The notes under the pieces: model-generated
The model's input: the letters and a program-made list of their open reading frames with translations, nothing else
Databases searched by the model: none
What the model was told of the DNA's origin: nothing
Made by a program: the position numbers and the translations under genes
Shown here: one piece after another, positions 12,299 through 26,000 of the stretch
How the letters are laid out: each line of letters begins with the position of its first letter
Numbering within the stretch: the stretch's first letter is position 1
Origin: Symsagittifera roscoffensis
Taxonomy: Eukaryota > Xenacoelomorpha > Acoela > Convolutidae
DNA length: 64,000 nucleotides
Assembly: GCF_963678635.1 (NCBI RefSeq)
Contig: NC_087064.1
Span: forward strand, 3,942,411-4,006,410
Reading direction: 5' to 3'

Positions 12299-13478
12299 TT
12301 CTTATATTTTTTCTATCAATTTTTTGCCTGCCTAATAATGACTATAACCTCTGCGCCTGATAAGGTTTAACTATTTGGTGAAAGAGGCAACAAACAAAAG
12401 GTGTTTGTGATGCAAAATGTTATAATCGCTTTAAATTTTGGCCTAAGAACTGATAAGTCGGACCACACCAAAACTCAAGCTGCAACTGAACAAAACAGAT
12501 TTTTTCACAACAAAGGACCAACTTTTTCCTACTCTCGCAAGCTGGAAAGAATGACAAAAAGAGATTTAGCGAGACTCCGATTCTCTTTGTGCTTAGGCTA
12601 AGACACGTCTCGGCTAATCTGAGCAAATCGGATTTAACTGCAATCTTGGGACGGATTGATTCGGGGAAAATCGGAATAGTCAGGTTTTTGAACATCTGGC
12701 AGACCAGCCAAAAGATGAACGAGATAAATGGAAAATTTTCGACGTCCTAAGATATACAAACATAAAATATTTACAAAAAAATGCTCGATCTGGTTTGAGT
12801 TTTCAGCAATATGCATGGCTGATCTAACAATACTATAATAAAATTTGTTAGCTTTCAGCGCTTCAACTCAAAACTTAAACGTAAAAAATAACAAACTGTA
12901 TCATGGAAAAATTCTTCGTTCCAAAAGGGGAAGAAAATGAAATCAGAACATAGGCTGCTCGTATCAGCGCGAAACTCTGAATGTTCCGACTGCCGTTTAC
13001 ATTCGATGATAAATAGTCGACAAAATGCAAAAATTGGGGTTGTTTTCTCATTTTTCTTCACGTGATTTCCCACATTTAAAACAAACTTTTCTACTTCGTG
13101 CGTCTATTCAATTTTGAAAAATATAAATCCCCGTTTACGCTCTAATAGCAAGAAAAAAATTGCGCGCTATTTGTTCCGGTTTGTTCAAGTTAGCAGGTTT
13201 TTAACCCACATACCTTTTTTTTAAGTTGATCAAAGGTAAAAAAATTTTACGCTTGCGATTAGTCAGCGCTATCAAATTGGAATTCAGACTTTTTCAGGTT
13301 AACAACTTATTGAATAAAATCACTTGAATCGTTTGCAGTAGGCATATCTGTTCAATGAACCGCAGTTTTTTGGCTGAACATATCTGCCTATTAAATAATG
13401 TTCTTTTCGAGTTTATATTATGTTGGTTGGAAACCAATTTTTAACTTTTATTTCTTTTAGTGCAATTACTATATACCT
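12299..13478. other. intergenic with partial dispersed repeat R, copy 2
   Basis: Bases 12956-13195 begin CTGCTCGTATCAGCGCGAAA and align with 40310 onward, including GAATGTTCCGACTGCC and a later CCGTTTACGCTCTAATAGC block. The rest has no gene. Opposed short ORFs near 12400-12800 have no support. Confidence 0.6.
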
Positions 13479-13693
13479 TATTAATCAGCTCAAAATTTGA
13501 CCAAAAATCAAAAATTTCTCGGTTTTTCTCGACACTATGAAAACTTTTTGAAACTTTTTAATGTCGTTCGAATCATAAATTTTTTTCAGTCGTGATTCGA
13601 ACGACATTAAAAAATTTCAAAAATTTTTTCACAGTGTCGAGAAATTTCGGTTTGAACTTTTGATTTTTGGTCAAATTTCGAGCCAATTAATAA
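13479..13693. repeat. long hairpin (inverted-repeat MITE)
   Basis: Two arms of about 98 bp (13479-13576 and 13593-13693) are inverted copies with few mismatches. The ends are TTATTAATCAGCTC and the complement TTATTAATTGGCTC. Next come AAATTTGACCAAAAATCAAAA, the TCTCGACACT block and AATGTCGTTCGAATCA at the loop. The loop is about 16 bp. Such a structure can extrude as a cruciform or give a double-stranded RNA if transcribed. Confidence 0.9.
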
Positions 13694-16600
13694 AATAATT
13701 AGTAATTACACAAGCTTACTTAAGCCTAATTCAGCCGTGAAAACTTAGTTTTATCAAGTAGCGGTAGTTTTTGAAATTTTTGAAGTGTTTTTCTAAAATG
13801 AAAATGGTGTCTCATAAAAATTTAACTTTGTGCTACTTCACTTTTCAAAAGTCGGAAAATTAGAAAAATGCAAAAGTTTTTTCACAATTTGAAACCGTTA
13901 AATTGATTTTATTTTGTGTTTTTGTGGATAGTTTTGACAAAAAAGCACCACATCTCTAGCTTCCACTATGAATGATTTTAATGTTCTAAGAGTGCATTTC
14001 GACATAATCAACTATTGAATGAAGGCTAACACGATGTCGTAAAATTTGTAGTATTGTCCAAGGAACCGAATTACAAGCAATGAATAATGCCTGCTTTTCA
14101 CACCTCATGTTTTTTCAAGTTTTCTTTGGATTATATCATTTTTTTTGTAGGCAATTCCAAAAAAAAAAACATTTTGATTTTGGTGCAAATTTTTTTGTTA
14201 CAAGGAAGATTTTCATGAAGTTTAATTCGTTGATTTGTTTAATTTGTTTAATTTGATGAGTGCACAAAAAAGCTTGCCAGCTTGGAACTTTTCAATTCAT
14301 TCATTTTTCTCACACACACACACACCTAATTTAAATCAAGATATCTTTAACTTTCATCCTTTTTACTTTAACTAGGTGCGAAGTGTTTTTTTTTTTAGTT
14401 CCAGGGAAGATCTTTATGGAGTTTAATTCGATTGGCGTGGTAACGGTATATAGAGCCGGTCAACTCATAAATATACTAGTGTTCACGACCAACTGGTGGT
14501 TAAAATCGCAGTTCCGTTTGCGTTTATTTCTGCAGCAAATTAAAAACTCAAAAAAAGCAAAAAACAACGATTTTGAAAAAATACAATTTCGAAAACCAGC
14601 GTTTCAGTTATGAATACATATAACAGCCTGCCAATTTGGAAATACTTCCTTAATAATATTTTCGCTTTTACCATAAAGTTGATTAAAAGCGCAATTTTTT
14701 GATTTAAAAATGCAGAAGCAAAGTTTCCTTAAGCAGCATGAAGCACATTCAATTTAACATTTCTTTTTTGAAGACTCTTCTGAAAAATTGAAAACTTTGC
14801 TTCTTTTTCCGCAAAAATAGTTCACTCTTCTGCTACCAACAATTGCCAAACATTGAAAAATACTCAAAACATCATCACCGGACCTGATAATATTTCTCGT
14901 TTTTGGTTATTGTAAGCTTTTAGAATGTAATTGAAGTCTATCAACGCAAAAAATTATCAAAAAAATTTTTTTTTTGTAATTCAATCGTCTTGCCCTTGCA
15001 GCCCAGTGGTTAAGACCTAGTAGATGACAAGCATCGTTCCCTGCTTAGGACTGATTTCAAAAAGATGAGTTAAGAGGTTATCTAGATCGGACTGTTTACT
15101 CCACAAGGGCTGTTTTTAAAAAACTTCGCCCGTTCAGGTAGTTTTTTTTGGTTTTATTAGCAATGAATTGTTGAAATCATATGCTTTGAGAGAAATCCTT
15201 CAGTTAATTTTTTTTATTAAATACTAAACAGCTACAAACTAATTTCCACTTCCTTTGAAAGTATTTATAAAAAATTGTCTCTGTAAAATACCTGACCCGT
15301 TAGGGGACAAAAAGGTTTCACAGGACGGGCAGATGATAAAATAAAAATCAAAAAGCCCAGAGTTTGATTTGATTAATTTTCGCAGCCCCTAGTTTAAAAA
15401 CCCCCAGGTTAAACAAAGCTGATTTTTGTCACGGGAAAGATTTCTGATTTTTGTAAATTAGCAGCTCCGGAAGCACATGAATAGCCCAGACTAAAATCAG
15501 GAACAAGTTTGTTTTGAACAAGCTTCCTTTTTTCAGACAGCTGCTGAACTTTTCAGCGGAGAAATGGGGAATTGATCAATTTGTTCACATTGCTGGTGAA
15601 AAAAATAAGAGGATTAATAAGTCAAGAAAGAGGAGTTAAATTCGATTTTTATTACAATTTTTGTCTCTATATTTCTGGATTCCCCTTACGTTGATTGGGA
15701 TAATCAGTCTGAAATGAAAGCTAAGTGGGCTTTTCTATTCACTCAAACAAAATCATATTGATTGAATCATCCGCGAACCATTGTTAAAGAACAGCAGATT
15801 GTAAAAAGTCATTCAGAATTTAAAAACCAAAAAAAGAGAGAAAAAGTCAAGTTTAATTTTGTGAAAATCTTTTTCTCAAGATTCATGAAAAGCAAAGATT
15901 TCGAAGATTTGATTTTTTTGTTTCAAAAAAGAAAATAAGCTATACCTATTAAATTTTGCAAAATAAAAAAAATGTCTCTTTGTCGGTTACGAATATGAAA
16001 CAAGCCTCAGCAGTTTTGTGGTCCAAAATTATCAAGTATTCCCAAAATTTTGTGAACTCTGCAGACTTTGATCAGCAGTTTAACACTTGAACAGATTTTT
16101 CACAGTAAAATAAAGACAAAAGGTAATCTAGGAGAAAGATTTTTTCGTTTGCAATTACAAAAGTGCTTTTTAAAAATGATTGAGAATGAATTAAAAAGTG
16201 TTGTTGATTATAAGAATTTGGTGTTTTGTTTTTTCAGGGACCAAATCAGCATCCGAATTCTCATGCTGTGCTTAAACAGTTTTTTTTTGGTTGATGGAAC
16301 AAGTTTCGTGTTTTTGGTTGGTCATACGTCGCTGCCAAAACACACTACGTCACAAAACCATCCCTCTTTAATAAACGATATCTGCAAATTTATCTTACTT
16401 TAAGTCTTTATTTAGTTTTAGCTTCAGTCACGACATTTTTTTAATAACACATATCTGCGATAAGATATTTTTACCAGAGGCAAAAAGAGAATTGAAATGA
16501 ATTTTTTCCTTTCAGGGAAAATTTTGTAAGTGTTAGACTCAAGATGAGCAATAATATTTGGTCTTTATTAAATTTTGCCCCAAAATATCCTCTGAAATAG

Positions 16601-16992
16601 TCTTTTTTAATCCCACTTGATAAGTTCAGACCCACTGACAAAAGAGCATCCAGAGATTAGCCCGGAATTAAACCTTAAGCCCACTTCTATCCTCAGAACT
16701 TCAAAATATCCCAAACAAAAAATTTCGAAAAAAAATTCTGGTTTTCAAGAAACTCCCACTGCTTTTCCGGGAAACATACCAAGTGGGTCAGTTATAAAAC
16801 AGTTTTTCACACCTCTTTCACACCTGCTTTCTAATAAGATCACACCTTTGGAAAGTTAATCTCACAGCATTTTTCGCCATTTACCTGTCAAGACTCGGAA
16901 GTTTAACCCAAAAATTTACCCTGAAAATTGCCAGCTTGGCGACAGAAATTACCCGGTCACGCCTTTCATTGCCCGGACCCTGTAGATTCAAA
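13694..16992. other. intergenic upstream of Lmx1, no clear gene
   Basis: A (CA)n microsatellite of about eight units lies at 14312-14327. Bases 15000-15060 contain a weak tRNA A-box-like stretch (CAGCCCAGTGGTTAAG) without a matching B box. An 80-codon frame at 16617-16859 is Pro/Ser/Lys-rich and looks mildly coding-like, but it ends in a stop, lacks a good start and has no splice partner that I can identify. Confidence 0.4.
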
Positions 16993-17026
16993 ATGAGCGA
17001 AATGATCGAAAGGGTAGTTGAAGATA
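16993..17026 (+). CDS. Lmx1: Lmx1 candidate exon 1 (start codon)
   Basis: ATG at 16993 opens 11 codons ([11 protein letters not shown]) plus one base, then a consensus donor GTAAGT. The intron phase (1) matches the acceptor of the exon at 17370, and the join is in frame with its own ATG. No domain evidence exists for so short a piece. The frame stays open upstream, so this could be an internal part of a longer exon or belong to another transcript. Confidence 0.4.
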
Positions 17027-20000
17027 GTAAGTCTCTAATCCTGACTCGCTAATTTTCAGGGCCTGGTAATCATTGTTTATTTACCAATAGGTGATTAGAG
17101 GCACACCTGTGAACTAAATAATTGAGAGGCGATTGCTGAAGTTATTAAACTGTGATCTTTCGTAATACATTCGAAACTTCCCATAATCGAAGTGTAGAGT
17201 TGAGTTTTTTAGTCGGTTCTAAGATTCTTTGCAATCCATTGGTTCAATTTTTACCCGGAATTGGCATGGCTGGAATCCATGTGTAAAAGACTATAAAGAA
17301 CAAATCATTTGTTCTGGGCAAAGAATAGTCCAAAATAGCACAGATTTGATTCAAGTTGGGGTTTTCCAGCTATGAAAGATTTAGAAAGCCAAACAAACTC
17401 GAATTCGAAAAGACTCAACCCAAATTTGCAGCCCGCTGTCGTTAAACAAGGTAAGTGACTTAAGTTTTATTAAAATTTTTCTAATTTCCTGTTGATATTT
17501 GGATATTGCTACAAATAATCTTTATCTCGCGTTTTTATTGTAATATATCAAACAAAATACATGATATGAACTACTGGTCTTAACTAGCATATGTTATCAA
17601 TTATTAATTTCATTTATTTTTTCCAAAAACAAGTCCTAGCGGATATTGAAATATAACGGGAATGTTAGTTTTGACACTGATATTACTTGTAAGATTACTG
17701 ATACATTTATTTGAATCACTTTTTTTTTCAAATATTCAATTCTCGAACAGTGCCTCATTTTGCTTTTTAAAATTTATATCACAAAAATTTGAATCACTTC
17801 AACAATTTTTGAACGATGCAAATTGAAATTTTCTTACTGGCTTCGAAGATTTGGCATACAGGTAGCTTTCTCAAGTTAGTATGAGTTAAAAAAATAAATA
17901 CTTTTTGGCTTCGTTTGAGAGAGTTTTTCATGCTATGAGCTTTACCACGCCATTTTTTTGAATTTTGAATTTTGAACAGTGGGCTTTAGCGATTGATTTT
18001 GAACAGAATTTAATTTGTATCCTTTATTTCTATTGAGGAAAAAAGAGCTTGATAACTTTCCACAGAAAAAAGATTTTGTTAACTATACCCCCCCATCCCC
18101 TATGGTACCTTGTAACGAATACCCCCCCCCCCTTTAAAGAAAGAAATGAAGGAACAGTTAAGCATATACGAATTTTGTACCTCGTTAACTATTCCCCACC
18201 CCTGTTGCAATGGGGGGGGGGGGGGGGTAATGGTTAACAATATCCCAGAAAAGTAACACGCCATTTTTGGTTCCATTTTTTGGGACCAAGAAGTTAGAGA
18301 TTTCTTTGTGAAGAAACAAACTACTTTTTTAACTAAAACAAAATGAATCAAAATCAATCTTTTTCACGAATATCATGATATTTAATGTAAATCCTCAACC
18401 AGTGATCTTTTCAACTTTGACTTAAGATCTCGATAACTTCCGGTAACATAAAATTTATGTACCAAAATGGTATTTACGTATTCAAATTATGTCTGGTGAA
18501 AAAAAATATTACGATCGCAAATATTTAAATTATCAGCTACAGACAGTACGAACATGTATCAACCCAGTTTTTGCGAATCGCTGGTTGAGGATTCAAATTA
18601 AATATTAAGATACTCATGAAAAAGATTGATTTAAAAAAGTTGTTGCTATTTAAGCACAAAAAATACAAAATTGCATTACAAGTGTTTCAAAAAGAAATCT
18701 TTTACTTCTTGGACCCAACAAATAGCTTCTGATTTAAATCATTCCAATCTCCTTTGAATGTTTTTTTTTCAGTTCGTTTGTTAAAACTTTTTTTATATTA
18801 TATTAATTTTCTAGAGCACATTAGCATGCTTGTTGAACAAAATTACCTAAAAACTATCTAAAACTTTTCAACTACACGAAAAATACAAAAGAAACAATTC
18901 ATTATTTCCCAGAAATTCTAGTGTTAAAGTTTCCGGTGTTAAAAAAGCGACAAACATAATTGTCGACCTTTTTGTAAGTCGATCAGAAAGATTTTTTGAG
19001 CGCTGCCAGAACACTATAAAAACTTTTTTGACAAAAGTTTCTGCGCCGCAGGCAGTTTTTGGGAAAAAAACACAGTTCAAAATGCCGTTTCTGGCCACTT
19101 TGTGGATTTTTTTGACCAAAAAATTGCAATTGCAATTTTTAGCGCGCTTCCTCCTTCAAATTAGTAAATATTGGCAACCAAGGCGCCTCTAAAAATCATT
19201 GAGATTGATCGCGGAAAATGGATGTCAAAAAATAATCCAATGCATGGACCCTTTGGTTGTTGAGGGGTTCGACTCCCTGCGAAGGGCTTCCAACAAAGAC
19301 CCCCCAAGTCCCACAAATCCGACCCCCCCCCTAAATATTTGCTTGCGGTGGTTTTTTATTCAGACCAGTTTCGTCTTTTATCAAAAATGTTTTAACCGAA
19401 ATTAGGCCATTTTTCAGTCTGGCAATTCTCGATACCATCTGAAAGATACCGATGTAGAAAATATTCAAAATTATGCTCAAACAATTAATATTTTTTCTAA
19501 AGGTTCTTTTTCATGAAATTATGGCAATTTGTTAATTTCGAAACATTCATATCTTATTTTTTCGACCAATAACATCCACCAATTTTTTCTTCTCGATTTT
19601 GGCTTCCTCAAAAAAACTCATTGAGGATCAAGTGTGGTATCAAATTAAAGCCCTTTAGGTCATGATCAGGCGCGGGTTCTAGGGGAGGGGGGGGGGCGTA
19701 TTTTTAAAAAAAATTGATAATTGTCGATTTTTTTAGGTCGACCAAATCACTATAAAGAACCTATATGAACCAAATTTTCTGCGCCACAGGCAAGTTTTTC
19801 AAAACACAGGACAAAACAGGCGTTTTTACGCACTTCTTTGGAAAATTTTGACAAAAGAATTGCGCTTTTCGGATCGCGATCCCCCCTCAAAATTAGTATA
19901 GGTTGGCGTCAAAGGCACTTTTAGAAAACTTTTAAGGTTAGTCTGCCGAAAATGGGCATCTCAAAAAAGTACATTTGGATCGGCAGTGGGTCGAATCCCA

Positions 20001-23000
20001 GAGGGAGGGCGTCCACCCCCTTCCCTTCTAAATCGGCCACTGTTCATGATTTAGATTCCGAAAAAAAAACTATTTAAAAAATGCTCTCAGTATCAAGAAA
20101 AATTAGTCTAATTTTTTTGGTTTTCAGGCTACTGACTGTTATTTTTCTAAATGAAATTTCTAGGTTTTCTGGTATTTTAAGAGAAATATCTGTTTTTTTA
20201 CTGGTGCAAATGACTCATTAACCAATTCAGTCTCCAGTAGCTAAAAGAACTTTCAATTTATTTTTGTTCTTTATTTTTTTTTGCGTAGTCAGAACATTCT
20301 GGACTAATTGCTCAGCAACTGGTTATTTTTTTCTAAAGAACGGATTGCGCTGATGTTTTCCCCATCGCAAAAAGCGATCCGACGACGCAGGTCACAAAGT
20401 TTGTACGTGGTTAATCGTTGAATTAATCTTCTTAAGGGTGAGAATTCGTTACTATTTAGAATAGAAGAAAATTGTTAAAATTCAAAAGATCAAAATGAAA
20501 TGGAAAGCAACTTCCATTAGAATCAATGATGTCCATTTAATTTTTAAAAAAATCGAAAAACTTTAGTGAACTTGAATTTTTTTGTCAATTTGAGTTATTC
20601 TGAATTCCACTAAAAATTCGCTGTGATTTTCTGTTCTTGATTGAAAATTTTTCCATCCATCTTCCAAAGTATCTCTAATACTTTAATACTCTCGATGAAG
20701 ACCTGTCAAAATATTGAATTGGGTGGCGATTTAAATCTCTTATTGGGTGACGTTGACTTTTATGCTTAGGCGTTCTTATCGTCTCATTCTTACGCCCGGT
20801 AGACAAATACCCGGTATTACTCTAAATGATTAGACACCGTATAAATATATCACTTGAGTTATCCCATCAACGGGCTATTTTGAAGACTGGATTATTTTAA
20901 TTGGGGAAAAAAGGAGAGCATTGGGACAAAGTGGAAAAATTAGATAACTAATTTTAACAAAATTATCCAGACTGAATTTGCAAATTTGCAAAAAAAGTTG
21001 CGTCTACAATATCGTTCTGTTTGAAGACAATAAATTATTAACGGATATTAACTTTTGTCTGATATGCCTGCAAGTTTTATTAAAAACATTTGAGAATATG
21101 TGATTTTTTTAACTTGTAGAAATTTACAATCTCGATTTTTCTGGTCAAAAGGAAAATGGAAGGCTATGATTTAGTATTGTTGAATGTTCGTTCTATTAAA
21201 AGCAGTGTTTTATCGATTTTTTTTGGAGGAGGAGAGGGGGAGTTTTTTCAATTTTGTCGACGCGCACTTCAGCCAGTCATTTTTATATTCTGAATTTTCG
21301 CGAAGCACAAAAGGCGTCTTTTTTGTAAATTTAAGAGGGCTTGAACAATAAATCCATTTTTTCAGAGAGTGCATTTTGCTCCAAAGACTTCAAGCCAAAG
21401 CACCCCCCCCCCGTTCAACTTACAGCCCCATCATCCCCCCCCCCCCCCGCAAAATGCGCTGCTGTTGAGAAATGAGAAACGTTTTTTTTTAAATTTCCTA
21501 ATAGAGATTGGTTCTGTTGTTCTCTTGAGCAAGATATATGCCTCTAAGACTGGGACTGGACACCCAAACGGGGGCTAAGTAGCTAATCCTGCCCTCCTAT
21601 CAGCCAAGTTCAATCTGGCCAAAGAGGGACTCTTCATTCGCTCCTATCAGATCTCTAACAGCAAAATCGGTTTCTTAATCGTGTTTCTATTATTTCAGAT
21701 TACCAACTGCCAAAACCCGCCGCAACTCCGGCTCCCAAAAGCAAACAGCCTCCGTATTAACTTTGCATTACTACTGCATTAGATCTGGATTAAAGCACAG
21801 CTTGGGCTTAATTTGGGCACAGCTGGGTTTCGATCGGGTTTAATCCGGCGAGGCCCGGGACTTCTGCTGAGCCGGGCGCAACTTTACAGTTCGGGTTCCA
21901 AACTTTGTCAGAATCTCTTGTTAGACTTCACTGAGGGGATTTGGGTTGTAGAATTAGTATTACTTACTTGCTAAGTCTGCGGGTGATTGTAAAACGCGTT
22001 GCCTCTGTGATACCTCGCAATTGAATTAGGTTGCAGCATTCGTTTCGAGTCAATTAGCAAAGCCTGCCGACTTAAGTCACTTGCACGTGTTTAAGGGCGA
22101 AGGATCTGGCGCTTGAAATAATACCTGCCTTTTCACAGAGTTCTAGACAGATCGAAAGCAGATGTCTTATTCGTATCTGTGTACTGCATTTTCTCAAGGG
22201 TATAGTTATAAAATCTGCCCGAATATGCCATGGTATAAAGTAACTCCCAAAATTAGGATCACTTTTGACTTAAATTAACACCTGGGGTATCGTAAAAGTA
22301 TGGATTGAGTTTAAGCAGTTGTCAGTTGTATTGTAGTAGATTATATATATTGTGAATGTGGGCGAAAGCCGAAATCAAACATAAATTTTGAAATTTTTCG
22401 GTTCACTTTTTGGGATTCGAAACCTTTTTTCGTCCCGTATTAAAAAAGGGAGGGGAAATTTTTTAATATCAAATGTTGAATTAACTCTTTGTAAGGGTGT
22501 TTTTTTCTTATTTTAGGTACCATAAGAGGGCAAATAGTTGAAGATATCTATTGCTCTTTGACAAAACCAAACGATTGACAAGTAAATTTTTTAATTAAGT
22601 TCAATTACGATTTGCAATTACGTTCAATAAGATTGATAGTTTCGTTTTCCGATCTGTTTTTTTTTTGTTAATTGGAACTTTTGTTCTCGATTTTCCCCTT
22701 GTTTCTTGTTAGCTTTATGTACATGGTGGCTAATAAATCAAAAACTTAACTTCAAACAATTTTCGAAGATGACTTTCGCGTATTTTTTAGTGTCGTCTTC
22801 GTATTTCTCTTATATGCTAGTTTGGGTTCTATAATATTGGTTACAACACAATAAGTTTTAAACTGAAAAGTAAAAAACTAAAAAACGGCAAAATATTAGT
22901 AATTCTGAACAAAACTAGGCTGAAAACAAACACTTTTTACAAATATTTTTTCGTTTCTAGATCTGAAGTCGTTCACAGCCTAAAAAATTGTTAAGCTATT

Positions 23001-26000
23001 TTTTTCTCGTTGCATTTTGAGAGTTAATTAAACTTTATTTTTCCCCTTGTCTTTTGTTATAGTTGACTTTAATTCTGTAGGATCTCCTGAGAAGTCTAGC
23101 CGTGATCGTCAAAATCACTTGAATCTAACAATCCAACATAACAGAAGCCATTAACTCTCCCAAGGAATTAAAAACAGTTATCCCGCGGATTCTTTTTTCC
23201 ACCTTGGACGGTGAGAGCGGGACTCGAACTGTTTGGAACCCGTTTCCTGAGAGCCCTGTTTTCCATAGTCAAGTGTGCGAACGCTATCTTTCATTGCGAC
23301 CTTTTGAGACTCTTGAATCGCTAAGTTATCCTTGTAATGTCGGCTCAAAACAACAAACAAGCACACCGCAAGAAAAAATAAACATTGTTAACATATATCT
23401 GTTTTTAAAGGAGTATTGAAAATTTTCGGTTTGAAGAAAGATTTACGGGATTTTTCTGTTTAGAATGCCACTGTTGTGCTAAGTCTGGATTTAAATGTCC
23501 AATAGGTCCACATCAAAGCTCCTCCAGTTACAATTTACAATAGTGTCCAAACAGATTGCGTCGACCAATCAGAGTCGAGATTCGGAGCTGTAAATTACAG
23601 ATCGATTAAGGGGCAGCATCGCTTTTTGCTTTTTTATTTCTGCCGGCCATTTCACAATTACTCCAACCTACTTTTCAGCTGATATCAAAACAAAGAAAAA
23701 GCAACAAAAGCTAAAACTTTAATTCGATTTCTCAAAAAAAAACATTAAAAAGAGCTCATAACTTCTATATTTTTCTCCAAAGTTTCATCAAAATTTTAAA
23801 TTTTGATAACTTTGCGAAGTTACTTGGGCACTTTTAAGGTAATTTCCTTTCCCAATACTTGCTATTGTTTTTCAAGTGTTCATTCCATTTTTTGTCAAAA
23901 TACTCAAAAAAATACAATTTTCAAGTATTCCGGTTCTAGGGTCGCAATTTTTCCCTTTTGAAAGACTTTTCTTTAAGATAAGAGTCAACCATTCCTATAA
24001 ATCCTTGCAACTCAAATCTTTAAAAATAAATTAAATTGCCCCTTTTCAAAAGTAGCAGTTTTTAAAATATAACAAAATTTATAATGTCCTTTTTTTGTTG
24101 AAGAACTGGAATTGGCTGAAACTTTAAAACCCAAACCGAACATCAAATCGGAACCCACGGATATTGAATTGACAGGAGAAGTCGTGACGTCACAGATCAA
24201 AAAGGAGAAAAAGTCGGAAAACTCGAGCCCAAACACCTCGTTTCCGGGTAAAATGACTGTCATCATGTCCGAAGACATTAGCATCTGGTCTGACAAGCAT
24301 CAACAAAATCATTCCATTATTGGTTCACAGAGCCTAAGCGAACTATCTTCTGATTTCGTGCCTCCTAAAAACAACTTAGCTATGAACAAAATCCCGACAG
24401 CAAGCAACTCTGCGAATAGTTTTCAACCGACAAACCCTTGTTATCCATTAAGCAGGAGTTTTCCGCACATTGGGTTCCCTTCAAATCCTTTGGGTTCTTT
24501 GGGACCCATTAAGTCATTGGACTCATCAGCATCATCGAGTATGAAAGAAAACCAAAGTTTCCACCAAAATATGCCCAGAAATCATGCAATAATTAATCGT
24601 CAGAATCAGAGTATCAGCGCAAAAAACAACAATAATAACAACAACAGTATCAATCAGAATGAGCTACCTTGTCATCTGGAACCGCAAGGCTCTTCAGGAG
24701 TTGCTTTCTGCGAAGGATGTGGTTTGGCAATTGAAGATCGCTTCATGCTTCAAACAACTGGTAAGCTCAAGTTATAACAAATTAAAGTTCGCTATTTCTC
24801 TTTCTTGATTTCATTTTATTGCATAAAGAAAATAAAATTTAAGGTTTGAATTCCATTTTGAATGAAAATTATCTTCATTCTCTTTACCGATGAATGAGCC
24901 ACTAGAAAAAAATCATTGAAATTAAATATTCTTCGAAAAAACTTTTTTACTTTGTTACGTTATCCATTCTCTAAGCAATATAGAAATTTTACGAAGCCGA
25001 CCAACGATTTCTAAAATCAGTTGCTCTAAGTCTTTCAACATTCCAGATTCCTGAAACTGATCGTTGTACATAATTCTTTTATTTTTTAGACCGTCAGTGT
25101 TGGCACGAGAAATGTCTCAACTGCGCCGCTTGTGGGTGCAAACTCGATCACACTTGTTTCATCCGGAATTCGCAGCCATACTGCAGAAAAGATTACGAAA
25201 GGTCAGTTGTACTAAAAATCGAAGGGTATGGGGTTCAAATCCCGATCATGGCTTCTTAATCACAGTTAATTTTAACATCTTGGTGATAAAATCACAATTA
25301 AAAGCTAGCTTGCATGAGAGTCTTAGCTTATAAAAATTAAGAATTTCGCGGTATTTGCGCAACTTCATCACAGTAACTCTGCAGTTTTTATGACATGATC
25401 TAAAACGGTTTTACAGTGTTTTCGAGAGTGTTTCAAAATGGTTTTATGCTTTTTCACGTAAACCCGATAACATAGTTTTCTACTCATACAATGGCTCGAA
25501 TGTTTCATGATTTGCATTTTTCTCATTGCGTTTTTTTAAAGTAAATAAACGTTAAAAAAACTTCATTTCATCAGGTATTGCGATAAACGCATGCTAAGTA
25601 GTGCCCTATTTGGAAAGATTAATTTTGTAAGTTCAATTTAGATTAAGTCAAAATGTAACTACTTAATGGTTATTTCAACATATAAGACCACCCTTATTCT
25701 GATTATTGGTATCGGATTAAGTTCAAGCGTTAATTGTCTAATGAATTTTTGGTTTCCCCACCTTAAATAATTAACCAATCGACCATGCTGTGTTTATTTA
25801 AGGCAAAACATTGAACTCTGTTGTTTAATTGCCCGCTCTTTCAAAATTTTAATAAAACTTGCCATCGAAATTGAAAAACAAGCATCAATTTGTTTCTTAT
25901 CAGTCATTTTTCAAACTTCGATAAAACATTTCTCAAAGTTTAATGTAAAACTTGAGCAATTTGGGAAAGGATTTGAGCAATATTTAGGATAGGAACTAAT

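Larger units (their letters stand above)
17451..24103 (+). other. large Lmx1 intron 2 (about 6.65 kb)
   Basis: Apart from the features listed separately (C-run element 18077, hAT-like copies 18945 and 19667, candidate exon 21699, tRNA-like 23195), the intron is AT-rich with no gene. Bases 21570-22140 are clearly more GC-rich than the surroundings. Bases 21400-21450 hold two long C runs. Confidence 0.6.

Noticed and set aside
16068..16403. 111-codon ORF upstream of Lmx1
   Set aside because: Biased composition, no domain, and no splice site linking it to the Lmx1 exons.
21369..21578. 69-codon ORF with runs of proline
   Set aside because: It is produced by the two C homopolymers.
23195..23300. 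Functional tRNA gene on the minus strand
   Set aside because: The T-loop fits but the T-stem and acceptor stem do not pair, so it was kept only as a degenerate tRNA-like sequence.
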